A DNA stretch of 40,758 nucleotides. Source: an uncultured Granulosicoccaceae bacterium (GTDB lineage: Bacteria; Pseudomonadota; Gammaproteobacteria; CALCKW01). Positions within the stretch are counted from its first letter, which is position 1; each line of letters begins with the position of its first letter. Below the pieces are notes generated by a model. The model saw only the letters and a program-made list of their open reading frames with translations, had not been told where the DNA came from and searched no databases. Location: the NCBI GenBank assembly GCA_937925815.1, contig CALAMQ010000091.1, positions 1 through 40,758 on the forward strand. The letters run 5' to 3'. Both the position numbers and the translations under genes were made by a program. Below, piece by piece: positions 16,766 through 24,264 of the stretch.

Positions 16766-17896
16766 TTACATCATGCAGTCTGCGGCGTAGGCATCGCTGT
16801 GGTTTTCAAGCGCGAGGCCGAGGGTTTTGTTGGTAAAAACATCGCCCTCCTGAATCACTTCACGTGCGTAAATATTTTGCACAGGGTGGTGGTTCGGGCC
16901 GAAGGCGAAATCACCGCGTGTGCTGTCGAAGTTGGCCGCGCGCAAGGCTTCGCGAAACGCGTCCGCGTCCGATGGAGACGCGGTGTCCAATGCAGAGATC
17001 AGTAGGTTGGCGGTGTCGAAGCCCTGGCTCGCGTAGAGCGAGGGAAGGCGGCCGTACTCGGCTTCAAAACTCTCGACAAAGGCCGCATTGGTTGGGTTGT
17101 CGATGTCTTTGTTCCACTGTGATGTGTTGACCACGCCCAACGCCGCGCTGCCAACGGCTTGCAGTATGCCCTGATCAAAGCTGAACGCCGGGCCGACCAC
17201 GGGCAGGTCAATGCCGCTGTCGGCAAACTGCTTTAAGAAGGAGATGCCCATGCCGCCGGGCAAGAAAAAGAACACGCTGTCAGCGTCACTCGCGCGAATC
17301 TGTGCGATTTCGGCTGCGTAATCTGTCTGGCCGAGCTTGGTGAAAACTTCACCGGCGAGGTCACCTTCGAAAAAACGCTTGTAACCGGTCAGTGCATCGA
17401 TTCCCGCCGGGTAATTTGGCGCGAGAATGAAGCTGTTTTTGTGGCCTGCACTGTTCGCGTATGCACCTGCGGCTTCGTGTAGGTTGTCATTCTGCCAAGC
17501 GACGTTGAAGTAGTTGGCGTGACAGCCCTTGCCCGCCAGTGCCGAGGGACCCGCGTTGGGTGAGAGGTAAAAGACGTTCTGGCGCACGGCCGCTGGTACC
17601 ACCGCCATTGCGAGGTTTGACCAAATGATCCCGGTCATCACATCGACTCGCTCTGACTGGATCATCTTGTCTGACAACTGCACTGCGATGTCAGGCTTGC
17701 GTTGATCGTCTTCAATCACAACCTCAATGTCGTCGCGACCAGATTGCGCGATGGCCAGCATGAAGCCGTCTCGCACATCCAGACCGAGCCCAGCACCGCC
17801 GCCGGATAAGGTTGTGATCATGCCCACTTTGACTTGGGCAAACGCTGGGGTTGTGCTCATGGCTACAACCGCGGCGGCTATCAGCAATCTCTTCAA
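16766..17896 (-). CDS. ABC transporter periplasmic substrate-binding protein, LivJ/family 1-like type
   Basis: A 376-aa exported protein with a clear signal peptide (MKRLLIAAAVVAMSTTPAFA, cut before QVKVG). The mature part has the two-lobed fold of Leu/Ile/Val and amide-binding proteins: VGMITTLSGGGAGLGLDVRDG, VVIEDDQRKPDIAVQLSDKM and VFYLSPNAGPSALAG. It captures substrate in the periplasm for LivHMGF. The ligand is unknown. Members of this family bind branched-chain amino acids, urea, short amides, aromatic acids or amines. The divergent glutamine synthetase-like gene argues for a nitrogen-containing substrate. It heads the operon, and its leader shares a 294-bp control region with that gene. 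Confidence 0.9.
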   Translation of the reverse strand: MKRLLIAAAVVAMSTTPAFAQVKVGMITTLSGGGAGLGLDVRDGFMLAIAQSGRDDIEVVIEDDQRKPDIAVQLSDKMIQSERVDVMTGIIWSNLAMAVVPAAVRQNVFYLSPNAGPSALAGKGCHANYFNVAWQNDNLHEAAGAYANSAGHKNSFILAPNYPAGIDALTGYKRFFEGDLAGEVFTKLGQTDYAAEIAQIRASDADSVFFFLPGGMGISFLKQFADSGIDLPVVGPAFSFDQGILQAVGSAALGVVNTSQWNKDIDNPTNAAFVESFEAEYGRLPSLYASQGFDTANLLISALDTASPSDADAFREALRAANFDSTRGDFAFGPNHHPVQNIYAREVIQEGDVFTNKTLGLALENHSDAYAADCMM

Positions 17897-18023
17897 CTTC
17901 TCTCTCCTGTTTATCTGGCAAAGTCAGTCGCCGCAGCCAGGCGTCCCAGGCGTCGGACGCTCAACTCGTGGAAACCGGTTGTTATCGGTGCTCAGCATTA
18001 TCAAAGGTGCCTTTGGTTCGATG

Positions 18024-18045
18024 ATACGACTAAACACTGTCGTAT
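18024..18045. promoter_or_regulatory. Candidate operator between the Liv operon and the GS-like gene
   Basis: ATACGAC (18024-18030) and GTCGTAT (18039-18045) form a perfect 7-bp-arm dyad with an eight-base spacer, centred 128-139 bp from the divergent transporter start and about 156 bp before the ligase ATG. The spacing of the half sites, 15 bp centre to centre, suits a dimeric repressor. No regulator gene is adjacent. Otherwise the 294-bp gap (17897-18190) shows no clear sigma-70 or sigma-54 promoter. Confidence 0.45.
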
Positions 18046-18190
18046 GCAGCCAATGCCTGATTCACTCGCAGCAGTGCCCAGTCAGTGTGGCCAGTGATTG
18101 TGGACAGATCGATGGGGTACCGGCGCTTCAGCTATGATTGCGGGTTGAATTGCGGCGCTAGGCCGTGACGAGGCCAAGGTCAGGTTGATT

Positions 18191-19552
18191 ATGAATTCGG
18201 AATTTTCTGCGCAGTGCGACGCCTACCTCCACGCGCACCCTGACACTGAGACCGTGGATTTTCTGGTGGTGGATTTAAATGGCGTGTGCCGCGGCAAGCG
18301 CGCGCCGGTCGGCGCACTGTCCAAACTCGCCCAAGGCGAAATGGTTTTCCCGCGAGGCACAACGTTGCTCGACACCCTCGGCAGGGCGGCAGAAACTCTG
18401 CCGTGGGGCGTTGTCGACGGCGACCCAGATCGCCCTGTCGGGCCGGTACTGGGATCGCTCTCACCGGCGCCAGGTGGCAGCGGGCGAGAGGCGCAGGTGC
18501 TTGTCTTCCCACAAGAACGCGACGGCTCTGCGTGGTTTGCATGCCCTCGGCAAGTGTTGCAACGGCAGCTCGATGCACTCGAGCGCGCGGGCCTTGTTGC
18601 CACGGTTGCAGTTGAGCTTGAGTTCTACTTATTCGAAACCCGAGGCGACACTTCATTTGAAGCGGCCAAGGGCACCTCTGGTATGCCCCCATTTAGTGGG
18701 CCGCAGACCTACAACCTCGACCAGCTAGACGATCACCGTGAGTTCCTCGACGACGTACTGCGCGCTTGCGAGGCAAGTGCCGTCCCGGCCACCAGTGTGT
18801 TGTCTGAATACGGCAACGGGCAATTTGAGATCAATCTCAAGCACCTCAGCGACCCCATGCTGGCAGCTGATCACGCGGTTCTGATGCGCCGTATTGTCAA
18901 ACGCGTTGCAGCGCGCCACGGTCTGTTGGCGACCTTTATGGCCAAGCCACTAGCGGCGGATTCCGGCAACGGCCTGCACGTGCACTTGAGTTTGCACAAG
19001 CGAGATGGCAGTGCGGTGTTTGGTGGCACGTCCGAGGCCCCTGGTGAGGCATTGCAATACGCGGTCTCTGGGCTCTTGCAGACGCTTGCACCCTCGATGG
19101 CCTTGCTCGCACCAAACGCCAATTCGTGGCGCCGATTTGACAGCGGTTTTTATGCACCCACTACCGCGACATGGGGCATCAATCATCGCCAAGTGGCGTT
19201 GCGCGTGCCGTTCTCAGACGACGCCAATTTGCGCATTGAACACCGCGTTGCGGGCGCGGACGCGAATCCCTATCTGGTGCTCGCAGCATTGTTGGCTGGC
19301 GCACAACTGGGTTTGGATGGCAGCACCTTGCCACCTGAGCCTGTTGCCGACGGCGCGCGCCTGACATTGGGTGAGCCGTTGCCAATCCGCTGGCGAGAGG
19401 CGTTGCTCGCGCTGGCTGCAGCGAGCGACTTTAAAGCGCGTCTGGGTGAGGCCTTTGTCGACGCTTACGTCGGAATGAAACGCGAGGAAGAAGAGGTGTT
19501 TCACGCTCAAGTCAGCAATATCGACATTGAACATTACATCCGTACCTTGTAA
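18191..19552 (+). CDS. Glutamine synthetase family protein, probable gamma-glutamyl-amine ligase (PuuA-like)
   Basis: ATG 18191 gives 453 aa; a TTG two codons earlier is less likely. The order of blocks is that of the glutamine synthetase family: VAVELEFYLFE (E142, E144), LSEYGNGQFEINL (E206), SGNGLHVHLSL (about 258-267), APNANSWRRF, WGINHRQVALRVP and RIEHRVAGADANPYLVLAAL. The short N-terminal domain with FLVVDLNGVCRGKR resembles PuuA and related ligases rather than GlnA, which is also slightly longer and has an adenylylation loop. Such enzymes join glutamate to putrescine, other amines or amino acids using ATP. Divergence from a Liv-type importer suggests import and gamma-glutamylation of one nitrogen compound. 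The exact amine is unknown, and no PuuB, PuuC or PuuD is nearby. Confidence 0.88.
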   Translation: MNSEFSAQCDAYLHAHPDTETVDFLVVDLNGVCRGKRAPVGALSKLAQGEMVFPRGTTLLDTLGRAAETLPWGVVDGDPDRPVGPVLGSLSPAPGGSGREAQVLVFPQERDGSAWFACPRQVLQRQLDALERAGLVATVAVELEFYLFETRGDTSFEAAKGTSGMPPFSGPQTYNLDQLDDHREFLDDVLRACEASAVPATSVLSEYGNGQFEINLKHLSDPMLAADHAVLMRRIVKRVAARHGLLATFMAKPLAADSGNGLHVHLSLHKRDGSAVFGGTSEAPGEALQYAVSGLLQTLAPSMALLAPNANSWRRFDSGFYAPTTATWGINHRQVALRVPFSDDANLRIEHRVAGADANPYLVLAALLAGAQLGLDGSTLPPEPVADGARLTLGEPLPIRWREALLALAAASDFKARLGEAFVDAYVGMKREEEEVFHAQVSNIDIEHYIRTL

Positions 19553-19826
19553 GAACTGCCTCGGTGCCGCCGCTATTTTGGTAGCGCAGTAGGTGGTACG
19601 CTTTTATAACGAATTAACGACCGCATAGGTACTTTCCCGCACTCTGACAGACAAAATGTGACTGATTCCAGGTGTTGTCATATACCAATACAACATCGGT
19701 ATGATTGATATGGTCTGTTTGCGCGGCAGTATCAACCGCGCGCTGGATTTCGGCGCTATGCTGTGGCGATCTGTGCTAGTTGTGTGTGATTCGGCGCACA
19801 GCTAGATAGCCAATAGAGGTATTGTC
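19553..19826. other. 274-bp intergenic region with no confident gene
   Basis: This gap lies between the GS-like gene and the glycosyltransferase-like gene and looks more AT-rich than its surroundings. A weak hairpin CGCTA-TTTTGG-TAGCG lies shortly after the ligase stop but lacks a good T run. ATACC and GGTAT (19682-19686, 19698-19702) form a small dyad. A 34-codon frame at 19701-19805 has no ribosome site. I see no tRNA or confident promoter. Confidence 0.5.
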
Positions 19827-21431
19827 GTGCTGGTGAAGCTGCGTGGCACTGAAGATTTTGCCAATCCTGTGTCTCATCACAACACGTATTTGATCACTTT
19901 CCTGCTGGCATTGTGTTCAGCTGTGGGACTGTGGCTGACCCGCAGTCCACTGCCTGCCGATTTCGACGCCATCAATTACGTCATGGGCATTGAGCAGTTC
20001 AACCTCGAATTGCACCAACCACACCCGCCGGGTGCGCCGATATTCATTGCCTTGGGCAAACTGTTGGCCATGACCGGAATGAGTGCGGTCGATGCGTTGC
20101 AGGGGCTGTCGGTGCTCGGAGGCGTGTTGCTTGTTGTTGCCTGGTATCGCTTGTTTTTGTTGATGGTCACTGAAGAGGTCGCGCTCTTTGCAGCCATTTC
20201 ATTGGCGTTAACACCGTCGCTATGGCTGAGTGCGACGCAACCGATGTCAGACACCCTGGCGGCGGCGGGGGTGTCGATTACGCTGTGGTTGGTGGTGCTG
20301 TTTTGGCAGCAACGCCGTACCAGTTTGGTGATTTTTGCGGCGTTGAGTGCAGCCTTTGCACTCGGCATCCGACCCCAGCTCGGGGTCTTTGTTGTGCTGT
20401 TGCTGATGTCGGCTTCTGTCGCGGTCAGGTTGCCTTTGAAAACGGCTCTGTGTGCCGCCTTAGTGTTTGCCGTGGCCAACCTCGCATGGCTGTTGCCGGC
20501 TGTGTTGATCCAAGCGCAACTCGCTGACGGCGACCTGTTCGCGTATTTCAAGCTCTTGGCGTCCTTTGGTGACGAATTTTCTGTCGCCTCGGACTCGCCG
20601 ATGCTCTCCAGCAAATTTGAACTGCTGCAAGTCTGGAAGCGCATCGTTATGCATTTCGGTGCGATGGGGTATTTTGGCGCCGGTTTGGGGTTGTGGTATC
20701 CAGATGAGTTAGCGCAGCGGCTCGCGTCTTTCGGCACTCGGTTGACCCCCATCTTTGCGGATCTTAAAGAGTGGAGTGTTGCGGGCTCTGTGCTGTTTTG
20801 TTTTTTCAGCGTTGGGGTGGCTTTGAGCCTGCGTCGCGCGCACAAAGTGGTGTTTAAACGCAAAGCGCTTCTCTTGTTATTTTTTGCGCTGCTGTACGCG
20901 GCGACTGTGCTGATGTTGGTGCCACCACACACACGTTTTTATTTGGTGTTGATACCGCTCTTGATGGTGTGGCCGTTGATCGGATTCTCGCGCCTGAAAG
21001 CGAACCGATACTGGTGCATTGCATTTATAGCCGCGCAACTTGCATCGCTCGGCAGTGTTGCGATGGACAGCCGCCGCGCGCCGCCACCGCCGATGGCGCT
21101 GGCCATGCAGCTCGCTGAATATCGCAAGGTGTCTGATGTGAACATCCACGCATTGCTCGACTCAAACGGCAGCCGCCACGTGCAGTGGATGCTGCCCGAA
21201 GTGCATTTGCATCAGCATATGCCGGAGTCGACACAGAGTTGGATGGAGCTCTTGGAACGTGGTGAGCGGGTGTTTTCAAACACCGTGACCGACAGTCACT
21301 TTCTCGGTCCACAGTTTGAGTTGATTGAAGTTGGTGACTACCGCCGGCCCTTGCGAGTGTGGATGCGCCACACCGGCACAACACTCTACGAAATCAGGCC
21401 GTCAGACACGGCTGTGAGTTCAAAGAGCTGA
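19827..21431 (+). CDS. Multi-span membrane protein, GT-C-type glycosyltransferase-like
   Basis: A 534-aa protein with about ten hydrophobic spans and a soluble C-terminal tail of about 110 residues. The first periplasmic loop has the acidic motif PADFDAINYVMGIEQFNLEL followed by HQPHPPGAPIFIALGK. The D-x-x-N-x-x-x-G plus HQPHPPG pattern is what I recall for GT-C lipid-phosphosugar transferases of the protein mannosyltransferase/ArnT type. A second landmark is VPPHTRFYLVLIPLL. Such enzymes use undecaprenyl- or dolichyl-linked sugars on the outer face of the inner membrane. Acceptor and sugar are unknown. The start GTG 19827 has AGAGGT six bases before it. The gene stands alone between a 274-bp gap and a MITE, so it may be an acquired unit. 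Confidence 0.65.
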   Translation: MLVKLRGTEDFANPVSHHNTYLITFLLALCSAVGLWLTRSPLPADFDAINYVMGIEQFNLELHQPHPPGAPIFIALGKLLAMTGMSAVDALQGLSVLGGVLLVVAWYRLFLLMVTEEVALFAAISLALTPSLWLSATQPMSDTLAAAGVSITLWLVVLFWQQRRTSLVIFAALSAAFALGIRPQLGVFVVLLLMSASVAVRLPLKTALCAALVFAVANLAWLLPAVLIQAQLADGDLFAYFKLLASFGDEFSVASDSPMLSSKFELLQVWKRIVMHFGAMGYFGAGLGLWYPDELAQRLASFGTRLTPIFADLKEWSVAGSVLFCFFSVGVALSLRRAHKVVFKRKALLLLFFALLYAATVLMLVPPHTRFYLVLIPLLMVWPLIGFSRLKANRYWCIAFIAAQLASLGSVAMDSRRAPPPPMALAMQLAEYRKVSDVNIHALLDSNGSRHVQWMLPEVHLHQHMPESTQSWMELLERGERVFSNTVTDSHFLGPQFELIEVGDYRRPLRVWMRHTGTTLYEIRPSDTAVSSKS

Positions 21432-21513
21432 GCTGTTTGCGGCCGGTGTCAGGCTGCGCGGCGGTCTTAGGGAGGCTCCGAAAAAGTCCCAGCTGAGTGC
21501 GAGACAAGGCGAA

Positions 21514-21611
21514 GCCAACCGTGTGACGGAGCATCCAAAAAAGCGTACCGGGCCGGCGCACCGGGTTATACGCAGTAAATGAGCATTTTGATTGGCCGTC
21601 ACACGGTTGGC
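21514..21611. repeat. Perfect 16-bp inverted repeat inside the MITE
   Basis: GCCAACCGTGTGACGG at 21514-21529 is the exact reverse complement of CCGTCACACGGTTGGC at 21596-21611, with 66 bases between. A transcript would fold into a long stem. It is nested within the terminal repeats, as in many MITEs and in REP-like mobile units. Confidence 0.9.
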
Positions 21612-21628
21612 ATCAACGCAGTATCGTG

Positions 21629-21658
21629 CGGCCGGCGCTCCGGCGGCCGGCGCTCCGG
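21629..21658 (+). repeat. Two tandem copies of a 15-bp unit inside the MITE
   Basis: CGGCCGGCGCTCCGG occurs twice in direct succession. Together with the preceding GTG it contains GTGCGGCCGGC, the core of the 14-bp tandem repeat at 5871-5912. Confidence 0.9.
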
Positions 21659-21728
21659 GGGCAGGCCTTCCTGACTGATGGGGCTTGTTCGGAGGTTCCT
21701 TAGCCCGGTTTTTTGCACCGGGCTGCGG

Positions 21729-22076
21729 TCAGCCCAGCCGCTTTGCCCACGCGACAGGATCAAAACCCACGGTGATGGCGTCTCCCCAGTTGACAACCGG
21801 CCGCTTGACGATGGACGGCTCGGCCACGGCGAGTTCCACTGCGCGCGCGCTGTCCAGTGCCGCGCGCGCGGTTTCGGGCAGCTTGCGCCAAGTGGTGCCA
21901 CGCTTGTTGATCAGCGTGTCCGGCGGTACAGCGTCTGCCCACTCGACGGCGAGTTCGCGAGATAAACCGTCTTTTTTCACGTTGTGAAAGCGGTAGACAA
22001 CGCCGGCGTCGTCTAGAAACCGGCGGGCCTTTTTGACCGTGTCACAGTTGGGAATACCGTAGACCGTGATTGTCAT
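21729..22076 (-). CDS. ArsC/Spx-family thioredoxin-fold reductase-like protein (YffB type)
   Basis: A 115-aa protein that opens TVYGIPNCDTVKKARRFLDD. The single cysteine in GIPNCDTVKKA is the family hallmark. NVKKDGLSRE and INKRGTTWRKLP follow the YffB/ArsC pattern, ending with the IVKRPVV block that contains the conserved arginine. E. coli yffB lies next to dapE; here the gene is coupled to dapD. Despite the family name, arsenate reduction is unproven, and glutathione-dependent thiol reductase activity has been suggested for YffB. The start ATG shares a base with the dapD stop (TAATG), so translation is coupled. Confidence 0.88.
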   Translation of the reverse strand: MTITVYGIPNCDTVKKARRFLDDAGVVYRFHNVKKDGLSRELAVEWADAVPPDTLINKRGTTWRKLPETARAALDSARAVELAVAEPSIVKRPVVNWGDAITVGFDPVAWAKRLG

Positions 22077-22906
22077 TACTCGGCGTTTCTGAGCAGTTCG
22101 TTGATGCCGACTTTGGCGCGCGTTTTAGCGTCGACACGTTTCACGATCACGGCGCAGTACAAACTGTATTTGCCGTTTTCCGCAGGCAGGCTGCCCGAGA
22201 CCACGACGGACCCAGCCGGCACGCGGCCGTAGTGCACTTCATCACGCTCGCGGTCATAAATTTTTGTGCTCTGGCCGATGTACACACCCATCGACAACAC
22301 CGCGCCTTCTTCGACAACAACGCCCTCGACCACTTCGGATCGCGCACCAATGAAACAGTTGTCTTCAATGATGGTCGGGCCGGCTTGCAGCGGCTCGAGA
22401 ACGCCACCGATGCCAACGCCACCGGACAAGTGCACGTTCTTACCGATTTGGGCGCACGAGCCAACCGTGGCCCAGGTGTCGACCATGGTGCCGCTGTCGA
22501 CGTAAGCACCGATGTTGACGTAGCTTGGCATCAGTACCACGTTGGGCGCACAGTAGCTGCCCTTGCGTGCCATCGCAGGTGGCACCACACGCACGCCACA
22601 GGCGGCGAGTTCGCTGTCAGTCATCGTGCCAAATTTGCTTTCGACCTTGTCGTAAAAGCGGGTGAATCCACCGGCGTCAATTGGCGCGTTGTCGCGCAAC
22701 CTGAAGGACAGCAAAACAGCTTTCTTCAACCACTGGTTGACCACCCAATCACCCACGCCTTGGCGCTCTGCAACGCGTGCCTCGCCGGAGTCGAGCAAGC
22801 CGATGGCACGCTCGACAGCCTGGCGCACATCGGGGTCATGACTGCTCGGTGTGATGCTGTCGCGTTGTTCAAACGCCTGTTCTATGACTGTTTGCAAGTC
22901 GTTCAT
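22076..22906 (-). CDS. dapD: 2,3,4,5-tetrahydropyridine-2,6-dicarboxylate N-succinyltransferase
   Basis: ATG 22906, with GGAG a few bases upstream, gives 276 aa against 274 in E. coli DapD. An earlier ATG at 22999 would add 31 unrelated residues. The C-terminal two thirds is a left-handed parallel beta helix of hexapeptide repeats ([58 protein letters not shown]). It ends [20 protein letters not shown], typical of DapD. The enzyme transfers succinyl from succinyl-CoA in the lysine/diaminopimelate pathway in the cytoplasm, needed for peptidoglycan and lysine. It is divergent from the thiolase operon and coupled to the ArsC-like gene downstream. Confidence 0.96.
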   Translation of the reverse strand: MNDLQTVIEQAFEQRDSITPSSHDPDVRQAVERAIGLLDSGEARVAERQGVGDWVVNQWLKKAVLLSFRLRDNAPIDAGGFTRFYDKVESKFGTMTDSELAACGVRVVPPAMARKGSYCAPNVVLMPSYVNIGAYVDSGTMVDTWATVGSCAQIGKNVHLSGGVGIGGVLEPLQAGPTIIEDNCFIGARSEVVEGVVVEEGAVLSMGVYIGQSTKIYDRERDEVHYGRVPAGSVVVSGSLPAENGKYSLYCAVIVKRVDAKTRAKVGINELLRNAE

Positions 22907-23019
22907 GGTAGCTCCGCGTGCAAAACGGCCATTGTACCGTGCGTGTCTTGCGCGTGTGATGGCTTTGAATCGACTAGGCGGGTTGGCATCGATGACCAAG
23001 ACCGGGAACCTGGTCTAAG

Positions 23020-23035
23020 TTTACGTTAACGTAAA
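23020..23035. promoter_or_regulatory. Perfect 16-bp palindrome upstream of the thiolase operon (LiuR-like operator?)
   Basis: TTTACGTTAACGTAAA reads the same on both strands and ends 41 bases before the thiolase GTG. This is where a promoter operator would sit. From memory, MerR-family LiuR regulators of branched-chain amino acid and acyl-CoA catabolism recognise palindromes of the TTTACGTnnACGTAAA kind. The downstream genes fit. The palindrome is certain; the regulator identity is inference. Confidence 0.6.
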
Positions 23036-23076
23036 CGTCATTTAACATGACGTCTTCTCGAGCGAGGAGTGTCACT

Positions 23077-24264
23077 GTGGCTGAGACTGACCCAGTTGTT
23101 ATCGTCAGCGCGATCCGTACCCCAATGGGCGCATTTCAAGGTGCGCTGTCGCGCTGTACGGCGTCGCAACTCGGTGGCGCCGCAATCGCCGAGGCGATTC
23201 GAGCGTCGGTTGCTGATCCGGCGGAGGTCGACGAGCTGGTCATGGGCTGTGTGTTGCCGGCCGGTCAAGGGCAAGCGCCCGCTCGCCAAGCGGGGTTTCA
23301 TGGTGGGCTCGGTGTGTCTGTCCCCGCCACCACTGTCAATAAGATGTGTGGCTCTGGTTTAAAAGCGACCATGCAGGGCTGTGAGCAGCTGCTCGCAGGC
23401 GGTGCTCGTGTGATGGTTGTCGGTGGCATGGAGAGCATGACCAATGCGCCGTACTTGCTGCCATCCATGCGCGGCGGCGGCCGGCTCGGGCACCACACTG
23501 CGCAAGACCACATGTTCCTCGATGGCTTGGAAGACGCCTACGAGCGAGGGCGTCTGATGGGGAGTTTTGCCGAGGACTGTGCCGAGCACTACGGCTTTAG
23601 CCGGTCCGAGCAAGATGCTTATGCCCTCGAATCATTGGCGCGTGCCGTGAGCGCGCAGCGCGAAGGTCACTTTGAGCGCGAGATTTGCGCTGTCACCGTG
23701 AGCAACCGCTCGGGGGAAGTGCAGGTGATTGAGGACGAGCAGCCGTCACTCGCCAAGCCCGAGAAAATCCCAAACTTGAAGCCGGTTTTCCGCGACGGTG
23801 GCACGGTGACCGCAGCGAACGCGTCGTCCATTTCTGACGGTGCCGCCGCGCTCGTGCTCATGCGCGAGAGCGAGGCGCGGGCACGGGGATTGGAGATCCG
23901 CGCCCGGATCCTCGCGCAGGCAAGTCACGCGCAAGCGCCGGCTTGGTTTACCACCGCGCCCGTGCCGGCGGCGCGCAAGGCACTGGAGCGCGCGGGGCTG
24001 TCTGTTGCTGACATCGGATTGTTTGAAGTCAACGAGGCTTTTGCCGTGGTACCTATGGCGTTTATGCGCGAATTTGGTGTGCAACACGATCAACTCAATG
24101 TCAATGGCGGCGCCTGTGCCTTGGGACACCCGATAGGGGCAAGTGGCGCGAGGATTCTCGTGACGTTGTTGCACGCGATGGAGGCGCGAGGTGAATCACA
24201 TGGGCTCGCGTCGATTTGCATCGGTGGTGGCGAGGGCGCAGCGATGGTGTTGCAACGGCCATGA
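23077..24264 (+). CDS. Acetyl-CoA acetyltransferase (thiolase)
   Basis: GTG 23077 has GAGGAG seven bases upstream and gives 395 aa, the normal thiolase length. ATG 23047 has no ribosome site and adds ten residues. The nucleophile is C91 in TTVNKMCGSGLKA. The other active-site residues lie in NVNGGACALGHPIGASGA (His) and SICIGGGEGAA (Cys). EVNEAFAVVPMAF carries the conserved NEAF motif. The enzyme cleaves or forms acetoacetyl-CoA or 3-ketoacyl-CoA in the cytoplasm. ATGA overlap with the acyl-CoA dehydrogenase gene shows an operon, headed by the TTTACGTTAACGTAAA palindrome. This points to fatty acid, branched-chain amino acid or ketone body catabolism. Confidence 0.93.
   Translation: MAETDPVVIVSAIRTPMGAFQGALSRCTASQLGGAAIAEAIRASVADPAEVDELVMGCVLPAGQGQAPARQAGFHGGLGVSVPATTVNKMCGSGLKATMQGCEQLLAGGARVMVVGGMESMTNAPYLLPSMRGGGRLGHHTAQDHMFLDGLEDAYERGRLMGSFAEDCAEHYGFSRSEQDAYALESLARAVSAQREGHFEREICAVTVSNRSGEVQVIEDEQPSLAKPEKIPNLKPVFRDGGTVTAANASSISDGAAALVLMRESEARARGLEIRARILAQASHAQAPAWFTTAPVPAARKALERAGLSVADIGLFEVNEAFAVVPMAFMREFGVQHDQLNVNGGACALGHPIGASGARILVTLLHAMEARGESHGLASICIGGGEGAAMVLQRP

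Larger units (their letters stand above)
21471..21699. mobile_element. 229-bp MITE with 20-bp imperfect terminal inverted repeats and TTAG duplication
   Basis: The left end is GGAGGCTCCGAAAAAGTCCC and the inverted right end is GGAACCTCCGAACAAGCCCC, which match at 16 of 20 positions. TTAG flanks both ends directly (21467-21470 and 21700-21703). TTAG fits YTAR, the target of IS5-group elements, and 'GGA..CTCCGAA.AAG' resembles IS5-type ends from memory. There is no transposase frame inside, so this is a non-autonomous element. It contains a perfect 16-bp internal inverted repeat and a 15-bp tandem repeat. It fills most of the 297-bp gap between the glycosyltransferase-like gene and the ArsC-like gene. 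Confidence 0.85.

Noticed and set aside
18101-18138. TGGACA / TATGAT as a sigma-70 promoter of the GS-like gene
   Set aside because: The 26-base spacer is too long, and no sigma-54 GG-N10-GC pattern was found either.
19701-19805. 34-codon frame upstream of the glycosyltransferase-like gene
   Set aside because: No ribosome site, no clear signal or span, and a short frame expected by chance.
19976-20932. 318-aa frame antisense to the GT-C-like gene
   Set aside because: Translation is Asn/Ser/Thr/Lys-rich, as expected opposite a hydrophobic membrane protein.
22070-23029. 319-aa frame antisense to dapD
   Set aside because: dapD is unmistakable on the other strand, and the antisense product shows no family features.
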